A stretch of 64,000 nt of DNA from an uncultured Draconibacterium sp. (GCF_963677565.1 NZ_OY781981.1:930001-994000), one strand, 5' to 3'; shown: positions 6,687 to 16,054, counted from the stretch's first letter. Notes: generated by a model not told the origin, from the sequence alone. Program-made: numbers and translations.

Positions 6687-7481
6687 TTAGCTATTTTTTC
6701 GCAAGTCACTTACCCTCTTCATAAAATCCTGAACACGTTCAAGTTCCACCTCGTTTTCCCAGTTTCCGGCAATTTTAAAAGAAGAACCAACAATAAATGC
6801 ATCGGCAAAAGGCCAAAATCCCGCAATGTTTTGCTCATTAATTCCGGAACCAATAATCAGCGGTAAACCGGTAACGGCTTTAACGGCTTCGACATCGTTT
6901 AACGACGCTTCCTCGCCAGTGGCATTCCCGGTAACGATTACTCCATCGGATAAAAAAAACTCGGCAGCTTTGGCCATTTCGCCAATCGAAACATCGGCAG
7001 AAATGGCATGTGATGAGTGTTTCTTTTTAATATCGGTCCATATTTTTATGCGGTCAGCTCCTATTTTCTTTCTGTACCGCAAAAGCTCAGCAGCATCGCT
7101 GTTCATCATTCCCTCGTCGGCCATGTGCCCAAACACAAATCCTTCGGCCCTGATAAAATCGAAACCTGCCGAATGCCCAACCGCCAGTGCTTGTTTATTT
7201 GCTCCGGCTAAAATCTGAATCCCGAGCGGAATGGTAACAACTTGACGGATTTTTGTTGCAACAGCAGTCATTGCTGCCACAATTTCGGGACCTACCTTGC
7301 GGTTTAAATACGGTCGGTCGTGCATGTTTTCAATCATTATGGCATCAACACCACCTTTTTCGAGTTTTTGCGCATCGCTTGTTGCCTGCTCAATTATTTC
7401 TGCCAACGAATGACAGCTTTTTGGTGTACCCGGCAAAGCTCCCACGTGCACCATTCCGATTATCGATTTATTGATATCCAC
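6687..7481 (-). CDS. BtpA/SgcQ family TIM-barrel protein
   Basis: 264 residues. Features of the BtpA family: IIGMVHVGALPGTPKS at the N-terminus, GGVDAIMIENMHDRPY (about 43-58), IPLGIQILAGANKQALAVG, DFIRAEGFVFGHMADEG, DGVIVTGNATGEEAS and a final LIIGSGINEQNI / ADAFIVGSSFK phosphate-site-like pair. In cyanobacteria BtpA is needed for stable photosystem I; heterotrophs carry family members of unknown function. The start is GTG at 7481; no in-frame ATG fits. It may bind a phosphorylated sugar, judging from the barrel motifs. Confidence 0.85.
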   Translation of the reverse strand: MDINKSIIGMVHVGALPGTPKSCHSLAEIIEQATSDAQKLEKGGVDAIMIENMHDRPYLNRKVGPEIVAAMTAVATKIRQVVTIPLGIQILAGANKQALAVGHSAGFDFIRAEGFVFGHMADEGMMNSDAAELLRYRKKIGADRIKIWTDIKKKHSSHAISADVSIGEMAKAAEFFLSDGVIVTGNATGEEASLNDVEAVKAVTGLPLIIGSGINEQNIAGFWPFADAFIVGSSFKIAGNWENEVELERVQDFMKRVSDLRKNS

Positions 7482-7571
7482 ACCAATTCATTTTGTTTGC
7501 TTAAAGTTAAGTGAAATCATGGACTTTCTATTTTGCACGAAATCCGATTTATCGAAAATGCGCAGAAAAAT

Positions 7572-7579
7572 TATCTTTG
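7572..7579 (+). promoter_or_regulatory. -7 promoter element before the CPBP protease gene
   Basis: TATCTTTG matches TAnnTTTG exactly and lies 18 bases before the ATG at 7598. It argues for that start rather than the upstream in-frame codon at 7511. Confidence 0.55.
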
Positions 7580-7597
7580 TCCAAAACATTTTCAATA

Positions 7598-8527
7598 ATG
7601 GAAATTACTGCATTTCGCGATCTGAAACCTTTTTCACAATTGTTTTTTACTGCATTTGTTGTTGTGGCCAGCATATTACTATTCTTTGTATTGTCGCTTA
7701 TTGTGGCCATTCCGATCTGGGGATTCGATACTGTTTTACACCTGCCTGAGGTAAATTCTGAAACTTCGCAAAATATTATCAGCCTTTACAAATTTATCCA
7801 GGTTGTTCAGGCAATCGGCTTTTTTATTGTACCCCCATTTATTTTGGGCTACTTGTTTCACGGCAAATCAAACGAATACCTTTTTCTCAATAAATCATTC
7901 AATTCGCAAAGTATTATTCTGGTTGTTGTTATGATGTTTTTTGCAGCTCCGTTTATTAACCTAATCGGAGAACTGAACAGTAATATGAGTTTCCCCAACT
8001 GGTTATCGGGCGTGGAAGATTGGATGCGAAATGCAGAAGAAAATGCTGCAGAAATTACAGATGCATTTTTAAATGTAAAAACCATTGGCGGACTTGCGTT
8101 TAATGTATTTATGGTAGCATTACTCCCTGCACTTGGCGAGGAGCTTTTATTCCGCGGAGTTATTCAAAAAATATTTAGCAAAATGACGCACAGTCACCAC
8201 TGGGGAATATGGATATCGGCCATACTTTTCAGTGCTTTACACATGCAGTTTTACGGTTTTGTTCCGCGCGTTTTGCTTGGCGCTTTGTTTGGATACCTGC
8301 TGGTTTGGAGTGGATCGATGTGGTTACCTATCATCGCCCATTTTCTAAACAATGCCATTGCTGTAATTGCCATCTTCTTCATTAATAATGATATGCTAAA
8401 ACCACAGTACGAAGAGATTGGCTCAACTTCTGACAGCTATTACATGGCCGGAATTAGCCTTGGTCTTACCTTGGTTTTTCTGCTGATGTTGAAACGTCAC
8501 AATGCAGGGAAAGAAATTCCGGTATAA
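7598..8527 (+). CDS. CPBP family intramembrane metalloprotease
   Basis: 309 residues from the ATG at 7598; the frame extends upstream to 7511, but a perfect -7 element at 7572 lies inside that stretch. Eight or so membrane helices. The Abi/CPBP signature is intact: E181-E182-LLFR186 (metal and catalytic residues), FSALH215 and H248-FLNN251. Homologues include the eukaryotic Rce1 CAAX protease and bacterial bacteriocin-immunity proteins. The substrate here is unknown. The gene converges on the hypothetical gene ending at 8589. Confidence 0.85.
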   Translation: MEITAFRDLKPFSQLFFTAFVVVASILLFFVLSLIVAIPIWGFDTVLHLPEVNSETSQNIISLYKFIQVVQAIGFFIVPPFILGYLFHGKSNEYLFLNKSFNSQSIILVVVMMFFAAPFINLIGELNSNMSFPNWLSGVEDWMRNAEENAAEITDAFLNVKTIGGLAFNVFMVALLPALGEELLFRGVIQKIFSKMTHSHHWGIWISAILFSALHMQFYGFVPRVLLGALFGYLLVWSGSMWLPIIAHFLNNAIAVIAIFFINNDMLKPQYEEIGSTSDSYYMAGISLGLTLVFLLMLKRHNAGKEIPV

Positions 8528-8565
8528 AAAAATCCCAAACCGGCTTTCGCCAATTCGAGATTTTA
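8524..8565 (-). terminator. Terminator between convergent genes
   Basis: On the minus strand AATTGGC, GAAA loop, GCCGGTT (8538-8544/8549-8555, with G-T pairs), then GGGATTTTTTT. It follows the stop at 8589. Confidence 0.5.
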
Positions 8566-8588
8566 ACAATCATTACATCAATATTATT

Positions 8589-9326
8589 TTATGCAAACTC
8601 AAATAGTAAATCGGTTTGCATTTCTTCGGCCGACATTTTCTTCTTTTCGTTACGACGGAATACATAAACAATTCCGTATTCCTGTGCTAATTGTCGTTTT
8701 ACTTTTGGCGATTCAGCTTCAAGACTTTCTTCTATTTCGGTCCACAACTTGCTGATAAAATCGTTCGTTGTTTTCCGAAGTTTCTGCATTTTATCAAACG
8801 AACGCAGCGTATTTCGTTTTAATGTTTGTTGAAAAACTGAAGCATCATGCAACTCTTCCACTTTAAATTGTACCAGTGCGCTCGACGGATTATAAATAGC
8901 ACTTCCGCCATTTTGCTTGCGCTTTTGTTCGCCTTCCACCATAATTTTGCCCCATTCCAGAATATCTTCTTCGGTATTCAGTGGCGGCAATTTTCCTTCA
9001 AACGAAGCCAGGTTCCCATAATATTTGATTCCTCCGTTAATTTCGCCACGCTCTGATGCAAATAGCAAAACCTGCATAAAATGCGAGACGTACATTTTAG
9101 CCCGGTCAAAAGCTTCTTTGTACTCTTTTATATTTTCCGACTGAAGGCGTGTATCTAATTCATATTGAGTTAGGTGATTCTCAAAATTGTTCTTCACATT
9201 TTGCAGCTCTTCAACCGAATGATTCGAGAAGGCCAACTTGTGTTCATTCTTAATCACCTTTGCCAGCGCCGCATTTAGTGCTCGTATTCTGGCTTTATCC
9301 GTCGTGGGTAAACGTCTGTATGGCAT
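8589..9326 (-). CDS. Conserved-looking cytoplasmic protein, unknown
   Basis: 245 residues, not recognised. There is no signal peptide or membrane segment. Mostly helical and charged, with long amphipathic stretches (about 10-85 and 160-215) that could form coiled coils. The end, MQTDLLFEFA, is acidic. ATG at 9326 (MPYRRLPTTDKARI). The basic, proline-containing start followed by long helices suggests an interaction or structural protein. A terminator-like hairpin follows the stop. Confidence 0.7.
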   Translation of the reverse strand: MPYRRLPTTDKARIRALNAALAKVIKNEHKLAFSNHSVEELQNVKNNFENHLTQYELDTRLQSENIKEYKEAFDRAKMYVSHFMQVLLFASERGEINGGIKYYGNLASFEGKLPPLNTEEDILEWGKIMVEGEQKRKQNGGSAIYNPSSALVQFKVEELHDASVFQQTLKRNTLRSFDKMQKLRKTTNDFISKLWTEIEESLEAESPKVKRQLAQEYGIVYVFRRNEKKKMSAEEMQTDLLFEFA

Positions 9327-9741
9327 AATTATCCTTTGTGTTTATGCGAAGTTATCATTTGAACATGGAGAATTCATGTGTTCGCCCATGCATTTATGCA
9401 CACTTACTTGTTTATTATTGTGAAAAAAAGCCGTCCTCTTTAAAGGATCAGCCTCATTTTAATACTTATCATTCTCTATTTTGGGAAGAAGTTAACAGGA
9501 TTAATACAAGAATATTTAGTATTACAGGAATCACTAACGAAAATGAAAATTAGGAACATACCTAATACCAAAGCCAGACTCCTTTCAAGGAGTGCTCCCT
9601 TCAGGGTGACCGGTAAGTGTTAAATTATTGCAAACGACTGGAGCCATTACAAAAAGATACATATTCTTCAGTCCTTTTACTCTTTTTACCGAACCAAATA
9701 CTTTGTTCAGTGTTTTAATATTAATATTAAACAAATAGGAA
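9327..9741. other. Divergent intergenic region with palindromes
   Basis: About 415 bases between divergent genes. It contains tandem hairpins ACTCCTT/AAGGAGT (9578-9593) and CCCT/AGGG (9597-9606) of repeat-remnant type, and an 18-bp perfect palindrome at 9714-9731. No gene is seen. Confidence 0.45.
9714..9731. promoter_or_regulatory. 18-bp AT palindrome upstream of the lipocalin gene
   Basis: TTTAATATTAATATTAAA is a perfect palindrome ending 10 bases before the lipocalin ATG. It could be an operator or part of the leader. Its AT-only composition makes chance more likely than for a mixed-base palindrome. Confidence 0.35.
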
Positions 9742-10314
9742 ATGCATAATAAAACCATAATTCAACATAACTCGTCTTTTTCGCTTATTCTGCTTAGCTT
9801 TATAATAAGTGGTTTATTTACCAGCTGCTCAGGGCAAAAACAAATGATTGATAACAGTGTAGTAAAAGAACTGGACCTCCAGAAGTACCTGGGAACCTGG
9901 TATGAAATTGCCCGTTACGATCACCGGTTTGAACGCGGAATGGTGGGGGTTACAGCTGATTACTCCATGCGCCCGGACGGTAAAATAAAGGTAGTGAACA
10001 GTGGCTACCAAAATACGCTGAACGGTGAATATTCAGAAGCCATTGGAAAAGCCAAAATACCCGATCCGGTAAATGAACCGGCCAAATTAAAGGTTTCCTT
10101 TTTCTGGATATTTTATGGCGATTATTACGTGCTGGAACTGGATGAGGACTACCAGTGGGCAGTTATCGGCAGCAGTTCCGACAAGTACCTGTGGATTTTA
10201 AGCCGGACGCCACAAATGGAACCTGAAGTGTACAACGATTTGCTAAACAGAATCGCAGACCGTGGTTACGATACCTCAGAATTAATTAAAGTGAAACAAA
10301 AGGAAAACAGTTAG
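9742..10314 (+). CDS. blc: Outer-membrane lipocalin (Blc-type lipoprotein)
   Basis: 190 residues. A lipoprotein signal ends at LFTSC29. The lipocalin first motif, GTWYEIARYDHRFERG, is at 51-66; FWIFYGDYYVLELDEDYQWAVIG (about 117-139) matches the second conserved region, and ILSRTPQM the third. Bacterial lipocalins of this class bind fatty acids or lysophospholipids at the outer membrane under stress. The SRPBCC gene starts 3 bases after the stop, so the two are surely co-transcribed. A perfect 18-bp palindrome just upstream may regulate both. Confidence 0.9.
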   Translation: MHNKTIIQHNSSFSLILLSFIISGLFTSCSGQKQMIDNSVVKELDLQKYLGTWYEIARYDHRFERGMVGVTADYSMRPDGKIKVVNSGYQNTLNGEYSEAIGKAKIPDPVNEPAKLKVSFFWIFYGDYYVLELDEDYQWAVIGSSSDKYLWILSRTPQMEPEVYNDLLNRIADRGYDTSELIKVKQKENS

Positions 10315-10317
10315 CAT

Positions 10318-10788
10318 ATGGCATTCTATCAGTTCAGACGTGAGCAATTCATTAAAAGCAGTATTAGCGAAGTGTGGGATTTTATTTCAACGCCACAGAA
10401 TCTGAAGCGCATAACACCATCCTATATGGGGTTTGATATTCGTACTCCCGATTTACCCAAATCCGCTTACGAAGGAATGATCATTGCTTACACCGTGCGA
10501 CCACTTTTGGGAATTCCTACAACTTGGGTAACCGAAATTACACATGTAGTGCCGCAAAAGTATTTTGTCGATGAGCAGCGCGTGGGACCTTATAAACTAT
10601 GGCATCACGAACACCATATTGAGGCGGTAGAAGGCGGTGTATTAATGAAAGATATTGTTAGCTACAGTCCGCCATTGGGGCCTCTCGGGCAGTTGGCAAA
10701 CACGTTTGTTATCCGTAAAAAGCTGGAAGAGATTTTTGAGTTCCGGAAGCAGGCACTGGAGGAGATATTTCCTTCGTTAAAGGAATAG
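10318..10788 (+). CDS. SRPBCC (START-like) family protein
   Basis: 156 residues, a single helix-grip domain: FRREQFIKSSISEVWDFISTPQNLKRITP at the start is the classic SRPBCC opening, followed by beta strands and a long C-terminal helix (VIRKKLEEIFEFRKQALEEIF). Family members bind hydrophobic ligands; some are annotated as ligand-binding or cell-division inhibitor homologues. It follows the lipocalin by 3 bases, so both may handle a lipid or hydrophobic compound. No signal peptide. Confidence 0.8.
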   Translation: MAFYQFRREQFIKSSISEVWDFISTPQNLKRITPSYMGFDIRTPDLPKSAYEGMIIAYTVRPLLGIPTTWVTEITHVVPQKYFVDEQRVGPYKLWHHEHHIEAVEGGVLMKDIVSYSPPLGPLGQLANTFVIRKKLEEIFEFRKQALEEIFPSLKE

Positions 10789-11114
10789 GTTTCTCTAAAT
10801 TTTAGATTGTTATCTGATCGTTTTTATGCGTGTAATTAGCTTTTTGTAAGCGTTTTATACTACTAGATGGTCTTGTTAAGCTAAACGATCAAGCAATCTT
10901 TTTAAGTCGACAGATAAATAACATTTTCCCACAAATGGGAAGGTCTTCGTTTTTGTTTTACCCTGTTATTTATATTCATTTAAAATTGCAGAATTATCAT
11001 AAAATGTAATATGCCCCCATAATATTATATCAAATATTCTTTTAGATTTGTTACCCATTGCAGGTCTGGCTAACCCAAATAATAATGTTAAACATTTAAG
11101 TGAATTTAAACTTT
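10789..11114. other. Intergenic region, hairpin only
   Basis: AT-rich, about 325 bases. It contains a TTCCCA-CAAA-TGGGAA hairpin near 10926-10941, resembling the one at 1746. No gene or clear promoter is seen. Confidence 0.4.
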
Positions 11115-12065
11115 ATGAACCGATTACTCTTTGCCACGACCTTACTCTTTAGCGTACTTTTTTTCAATATTACCTTAGCACAAAATCGAATTGTTTTGAA
11201 TAGTGGTGATACGATAAACTGTACCATAAGTAAGGAAACTAAAAACTATTTGCATATTGAACAAAATGTAAAAGGTGTTGCTACTACAGGCAAGATTCCG
11301 AAGAAAGATATTCGTGAGTGGTCTTACTTTCAGCAAGACGACTCCTTTTCTCAAGAAGAGATTCAGCATCCGGATATTGAGTCGAATGAAGTTACATCCG
11401 AAGACACGGAACAGCAGTCTTTCAGTAAAATTAGGGCATCGGTTACAGGAGGAATGGGCTACTTGCTTGGCGACACCAAGCCGGCAAAGGAGAATTTGCA
11501 GTCGATGGGCGTAAACAAGAACGTGGCCGATGATTATTACCAACAGTTTAAAATGGGAGCGCAACTAAAGGCTTCATTGTATTTTTATCTGTTCAAAGAC
11601 TATTGGTTAGGGGGAATGTATAATGGGTTTTTCTCAAAGGCAGAAACGGTTACTTCCATGCAGATGGATGAGGTAAACATGTACTATGGTAAGTTAAATG
11701 AACACTATTTTGTAAACTTTGCCGGCATTTCGTTTTACTCGGCAGGACGTTATGGCCAACAACAGAAAATAGGATTGAACTCTTCTGTTACCCTTGGTCC
11801 GGCATTTTACCGCGATGAGGTTGAAATGCTGAACGAACAAATACTGATCAAAGGAACTACTTTGGGCATGCACACAACCCTTGGATTCGAATATTATTTA
11901 AAATCCAATCTGAGCCTTACGACTGAAGCAGGATTATTTTTAGCAAACGTAAAAAAGCTAACCGTAGAAACTTTGAGCGGATCGCAGGAAATGGAGCTTG
12001 ATAAGGAAAACTACGAAAGCCTTAGCCGCTTTGACTTTTCGATAGGATTGGTTTTTTATTGGTAA
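11115..12065 (+). CDS. Signal-peptide beta-barrel protein, unknown
   Basis: 316 residues from the ATG at 11115; a GTG at 11100 is the alternative. Signal peptide of about 22 residues ending ITLAQ. Then a small N-terminal domain (RIVLNSGDTINCTI...IPKKDIREWSY), a type common in Bacteroidota envelope proteins, an acidic linker (about 85-105) and alternating hydrophobic strands ending in FSIGLVFYW, which fits an outer-membrane beta-barrel with a terminal aromatic. First of four envelope genes in a row (11115-16036). Confidence 0.65.
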   Translation: MNRLLFATTLLFSVLFFNITLAQNRIVLNSGDTINCTISKETKNYLHIEQNVKGVATTGKIPKKDIREWSYFQQDDSFSQEEIQHPDIESNEVTSEDTEQQSFSKIRASVTGGMGYLLGDTKPAKENLQSMGVNKNVADDYYQQFKMGAQLKASLYFYLFKDYWLGGMYNGFFSKAETVTSMQMDEVNMYYGKLNEHYFVNFAGISFYSAGRYGQQQKIGLNSSVTLGPAFYRDEVEMLNEQILIKGTTLGMHTTLGFEYYLKSNLSLTTEAGLFLANVKKLTVETLSGSQEMELDKENYESLSRFDFSIGLVFYW

Positions 12066-12083
12066 TGCCCTAAACTATAAATA

Positions 12084-13826
12084 ATGGAAAGAATAGTAGT
12101 ACTTTTTAACAGAAATAGAAAAAGCAGTATGGCAATTGTTTTGTTAACTGCTATTGTTGTATTGGCAGCCTGTAATTTTAATTTTCCTGAAGAAAGTCAG
12201 GAACAGGTGTTCACAACTGATGTTATAAACCATTTTGAAACCGGAACAACAAGCGGAGTTATTGAGTTTAACCTTTCAGGTTCGGATAATGGAAGTTTCC
12301 AGGTAGTGGTTTACCCACAATGGATTGATGTAAAAACGTTTGAAGGCCAACAGATAAATGGCACTTGCTCAATACCATTTGAATTTAAAAACGTAAATGA
12401 TTTTGTGACAGAGGGAAGGGCCGAAGGCTATGTGTTCGTTAAGCTCGGTAATGCCGGTATCTTTCGTATTACAGTTAGTTATGGTAAAAACACTATTGAA
12501 CAGCCTCCGGTTGAAGGACAGGAACCTATGTATTGCAGTACTGCCGAACTTAATTTTGGACTGGAAGACAGCCGAATTTTTACGATTGCCAACTACGGAT
12601 CAGTAGATAAAGACTGGTACATTGAGAATATTCCGCAATGGCTTGAACTATCCGCTACATCAGGTAAATTATATGGTGGCGAAACAAAAGAAATTAACTG
12701 TACGGTGAATCGTGGCGAACTTGCTCCCGGTGAATATTCACAAATCATTCATATCGAATCAAATTATCCGCAGTTGTCTCACGGTGTTTTGATAAATATG
12801 ACTGTTGGCGATCCGGGCAATCCGGTTAACTCTTTAACGCTTACCTGGTTCGATGGTGAATTAAAAGATGCGTATTACCACAAATCAACAGATGTGCTGT
12901 ATCTTTTAACCCGTTCGCCAAATAAGTTATTGGTAAAAAATACCGGAAGCAACGAGTTAAGTGAATACGATCTTGAGCGTGTTCCAAATTGTATTGATGT
13001 AAGTGTTGATGGAAAAATGCTTGTAATTGGCTATAATCAGGCTTACGTTGATGTATGGAATGCCGAAACGCTGCAACGCGATCAGTTAATTGAAACCGAC
13101 TGTGTACCATTCGACCTTGCACTGGGCGAAAACGGCTGGTGTTATCTGGCACCCGACGAAGATCAGTGGGTACATTTCTATAGCCTGAACCTTGAAACAG
13201 GCGTAACTTTCCGTTCTGTCTCTTCGGTAGCTATTTACGAGAAAACAGTCTTACGAAAAATACCCGGGAAACCGTTTATTTATATGACACGACCACAGTT
13301 GTCGCCGACCGGTTTGCTTATTGCCAATATTGAAAACGGCATGGCTAACGACACACTTCCGTATTGGCACGAGAGTATTGGCAAAGAATTCTGGTTTACA
13401 CCTGATGCAAGTGCAATTATCGGGGCCGGTAAAGTTATTTATCGTACGCCCGATTATATTACTGAGTGGGATAATGGCCAGGAGCTTTCGCGGTTGGGAA
13501 CTATAGATATTCCACGCAGTTCAATTCAAAGTCTGGATTACAATGAAACGCTAAAAACTTATTTTGTTGTAGGATCTGATTATTGGTGGGCACCTGAAGC
13601 TTCGGAAACCATCTATCAGGTTGATGAAGTAAGTTATTCATCGGTAAAATCGTTTAAAGTTAGTCCTTATCCCGGATACCTAAACAACCAGTATAATCCC
13701 GATATGGATGTTCATTTTATTTTCACCGATTCAGAGGGGACACAACTTTATGCCATTAAGAATGTAGATTATAGCCTGGAAATGAACAAGTGGGCATTGG
13801 AAATTTTTAGCTTACCGTTGGAGTAA
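12084..13826 (+). CDS. BACON-domain lipoprotein with beta-propeller
   Basis: 580 residues. The lipoprotein signal ends at VLAAC30; the start could also be Met16. Two BACON-like beta-sandwich stretches follow (about 45-140 and 155-245; WIDVKTFEGQQINGTCSIPFEF, then WLELSATSGKLYGGETKEINCTVN). The rest (about 260-580) has WD40/YVTN-like repeats, for example CIDVSVDGKMLVIGYNQAYVDVWNAETLQ. BACON domains often occur in surface glycan- or mucin-binding proteins. It begins 19 bases after the beta-barrel gene and is probably co-transcribed with it. Confidence 0.7.
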   Translation: MERIVVLFNRNRKSSMAIVLLTAIVVLAACNFNFPEESQEQVFTTDVINHFETGTTSGVIEFNLSGSDNGSFQVVVYPQWIDVKTFEGQQINGTCSIPFEFKNVNDFVTEGRAEGYVFVKLGNAGIFRITVSYGKNTIEQPPVEGQEPMYCSTAELNFGLEDSRIFTIANYGSVDKDWYIENIPQWLELSATSGKLYGGETKEINCTVNRGELAPGEYSQIIHIESNYPQLSHGVLINMTVGDPGNPVNSLTLTWFDGELKDAYYHKSTDVLYLLTRSPNKLLVKNTGSNELSEYDLERVPNCIDVSVDGKMLVIGYNQAYVDVWNAETLQRDQLIETDCVPFDLALGENGWCYLAPDEDQWVHFYSLNLETGVTFRSVSSVAIYEKTVLRKIPGKPFIYMTRPQLSPTGLLIANIENGMANDTLPYWHESIGKEFWFTPDASAIIGAGKVIYRTPDYITEWDNGQELSRLGTIDIPRSSIQSLDYNETLKTYFVVGSDYWWAPEASETIYQVDEVSYSSVKSFKVSPYPGYLNNQYNPDMDVHFIFTDSEGTQLYAIKNVDYSLEMNKWALEIFSLPLE

Positions 13827-13947
13827 GAATAAGTAAATGTGTTGAATTTTAAGGAAGCCAACGTGTATTTCCAAAGTATTCCCGAAAATATCAGTATTTT
13901 ATTTGTGGTACTAATTGCTTAAATTAAGTTACACAAATAGCAAGTGT

Positions 13948-15132
13948 ATGAACCGAATATTTTTGCAAGTATTCTGCTGCTTATTTTTGGTGATGTTTCT
14001 GAGTAAGCATGTAAAAGCTCAGCAAAACGATACTATTGTTGCAGATACCAGCCTTGTCGATCAGTTTTTAGGCTTGTTTCAGGAAAGCGACCTCGACCAG
14101 GTTCCCGAAACAAAGCGTTCGAGGCGGCAACAGGTTGATGCCTTATTAAAATCGATTTTAGAAGAACCCGGTAAACTGCAGTTTAGCGGCGTGGCAACAG
14201 CATCATTGCAGGCTCCTCTTGAAAACAATCCGGTTTGGAAAGGAGTCGGTTCGTTTGATATTTTTGCCTTTGTAAGTTTTGGACCGTCGGCACTGCTCTT
14301 TTTCGATTTGGAAGCCGGAGGGGGACAAGGCCCCGATGTATTAATTCCTAATGTATCAGTGTTGAATGCCGATGCGGGAGGAGGTGATGGAAAAGGCCAG
14401 AATCTCACGGTGTTGGAAGCCTGGACCGAATTTAAAATGCTGCAGGATATTTTTACAGTAACTTTTGGAAAGTTGGATCCCACCAACTATTTCGATAATA
14501 ACCTGCATGCCAACGACGAAACCTCGCAATTTATCAGCGGTGTGTTTGTGAATAACCCTGTTTTGCCGGTAGGTGTTAACAGTCCGGGAATTCGTTTTCG
14601 TACCACATTTGTTAAGCGTTTTTATATTCAGTATGGACATTTTATGGCCAATCCTCAGGAAGAGAATATCATGAAAAATCACCTAAAACTGCTTGAAACA
14701 GGAATAAAACTTTTACCAGAAAGTGGATGGGAAGCCAATCTCAGGGTGTTTGGTCATGAGCAGCCTTTGGCCGGCGGTAGTCGGGGATTTGGTATATCCT
14801 TCGATCAGTTAATTGCCAACCATTTTACCATTTTTGGGCGTTATGGTGCCAACAGTAACGAGCTGGCCGATTGGCTGGGTATAAAAAATGCCTGGAGCGG
14901 AGGTATTGGTTTCCGGCAATATATCCTGAATCGCGAACTCAAAGTGGGGCTGGCTTATGCCGAAACGCAAACAACAGATTACGAACATCCCGAGCAGTTG
15001 GCCGAGTTTTATTTTAGCACTCAACTCAATCAGTGGGTTTTCATCTCGCCACATGTGCAATGGATAAAAACATGGCGCTCCGCCGAATCCGAGCATTTTC
15101 TTGCCGGATTACGTATTAATTTGAGTTATTAA
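13948..15132 (+). CDS. OprB-like carbohydrate-selective porin
   Basis: 394 residues from the ATG at 13948; the frame also opens at a TTG at 13915. Signal peptide ends near HVKAQQ. Landmarks of the OprB family: LEEPGKLQFSGVATASLQ, FDIFAFVSFGPSALLFFDLEAGGG, WTEFKMLQDIFTVTFGKLDPTNYFD and strands with regular aromatic girdles to the end, HFLAGLRINLSY. OprB porins let sugars through the outer membrane, though many homologues are untested. It sits between two lipoproteins in the 11-16 kb envelope cluster. Confidence 0.75.
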   Translation: MNRIFLQVFCCLFLVMFLSKHVKAQQNDTIVADTSLVDQFLGLFQESDLDQVPETKRSRRQQVDALLKSILEEPGKLQFSGVATASLQAPLENNPVWKGVGSFDIFAFVSFGPSALLFFDLEAGGGQGPDVLIPNVSVLNADAGGGDGKGQNLTVLEAWTEFKMLQDIFTVTFGKLDPTNYFDNNLHANDETSQFISGVFVNNPVLPVGVNSPGIRFRTTFVKRFYIQYGHFMANPQEENIMKNHLKLLETGIKLLPESGWEANLRVFGHEQPLAGGSRGFGISFDQLIANHFTIFGRYGANSNELADWLGIKNAWSGGIGFRQYILNRELKVGLAYAETQTTDYEHPEQLAEFYFSTQLNQWVFISPHVQWIKTWRSAESEHFLAGLRINLSY

Positions 15133-15250
15133 AGTTGAAATTGACGAAATCTCAACGACGTTTTTATAAAAAGACACTTAAAGGTATTAAAATATATTAA
15201 GTGGATTTTCGTTCTATCTGTACACAACAATCAAAACAAAATTAGAAGTT

Positions 15251-16036
15251 ATGAAAACAGGAAGGAGATTATTTTTTGCACTGGCCCTGATAACGGCATT
15301 TTTTGTATCCTGTAGCGATAATGAGGATATGATTACCGACGGAGAATCGGTATTTGGGGTGCGCATAGAAGCGCTGAACACCAACTTTACATTGCCTGTG
15401 CAGGCTTCAATGAAATCGGCTACCGTTGATTCAGAATCCATTGCATGGGATTCGGCACACCTGGTGGTTTCGAGTATTAAGTTTGAGGCAGAATTAAAAA
15501 GTATCGTTACCGGCGAAGATTCGATTGAAATTGAATACAAATGGTATGGCCCCGAAATGGTCGACCTGCTGAACAACGAGCTGACTATGGGAAATTTTGT
15601 ACTTCAGCCCGGATATTACGACGAAATTGAGCTTAAAGTCAGCGGTGATCAGGAAGATGCGGGCGACGATCCGGTTTTCTATCTTGCAGGGACATACACG
15701 AACGACACCGGAACAACTCCGATTGCAGTGATGGTAAGCCACGATGTATATTTTAAAACCGAAAGGGAAAATGTGGAGGTAACTGAGGAGGAAATTGATT
15801 TTACATCGATCATTCAGCTTTATTTGGATGAACTGATGGCAGATGTGGATGTGGCCGATCTCGACAATGCAGAGCTTGTAGATGGTGTGTTGTTGATTTC
15901 ATCCGACAGCAATACGGGAATTTACCAAACAGTAATTGGTAATCTGGAGCACGACCACCGCACGTATAACAAACACAAACATCACGACGAAGATGAGCAC
16001 GATGGTTATGATGATGATCATGACGATGATGATTAA
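15251..16036 (+). CDS. Lipoprotein with His/Asp-rich tail, unknown
   Basis: 261 residues. Lipoprotein signal to FFVSC21. The central part (about 35-215) is beta-rich without a recognised family. The last 28 residues are almost only His, Asp, Lys and Glu (from LEHDHRTYNKHK to the final DDDD). Such tails usually bind divalent metals such as Zn, Cu or Ni, or calcium; that role is inferred from composition. It follows the OprB-like porin by about 120 bases and ends at a strong terminator. Confidence 0.7.
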   Translation: MKTGRRLFFALALITAFFVSCSDNEDMITDGESVFGVRIEALNTNFTLPVQASMKSATVDSESIAWDSAHLVVSSIKFEAELKSIVTGEDSIEIEYKWYGPEMVDLLNNELTMGNFVLQPGYYDEIELKVSGDQEDAGDDPVFYLAGTYTNDTGTTPIAVMVSHDVYFKTERENVEVTEEEIDFTSIIQLYLDELMADVDVADLDNAELVDGVLLISSDSNTGIYQTVIGNLEHDHRTYNKHKHHDEDEHDGYDDDHDDDD

Positions 16037-16054
16037 CAGGAGAGTCTGACAGTG

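Noticed and set aside
14079..15096. Several minus-strand frames within the OprB-like gene
   Set aside because: They are shadows of the clear plus-strand porin frame; composition and motifs belong to the porin.
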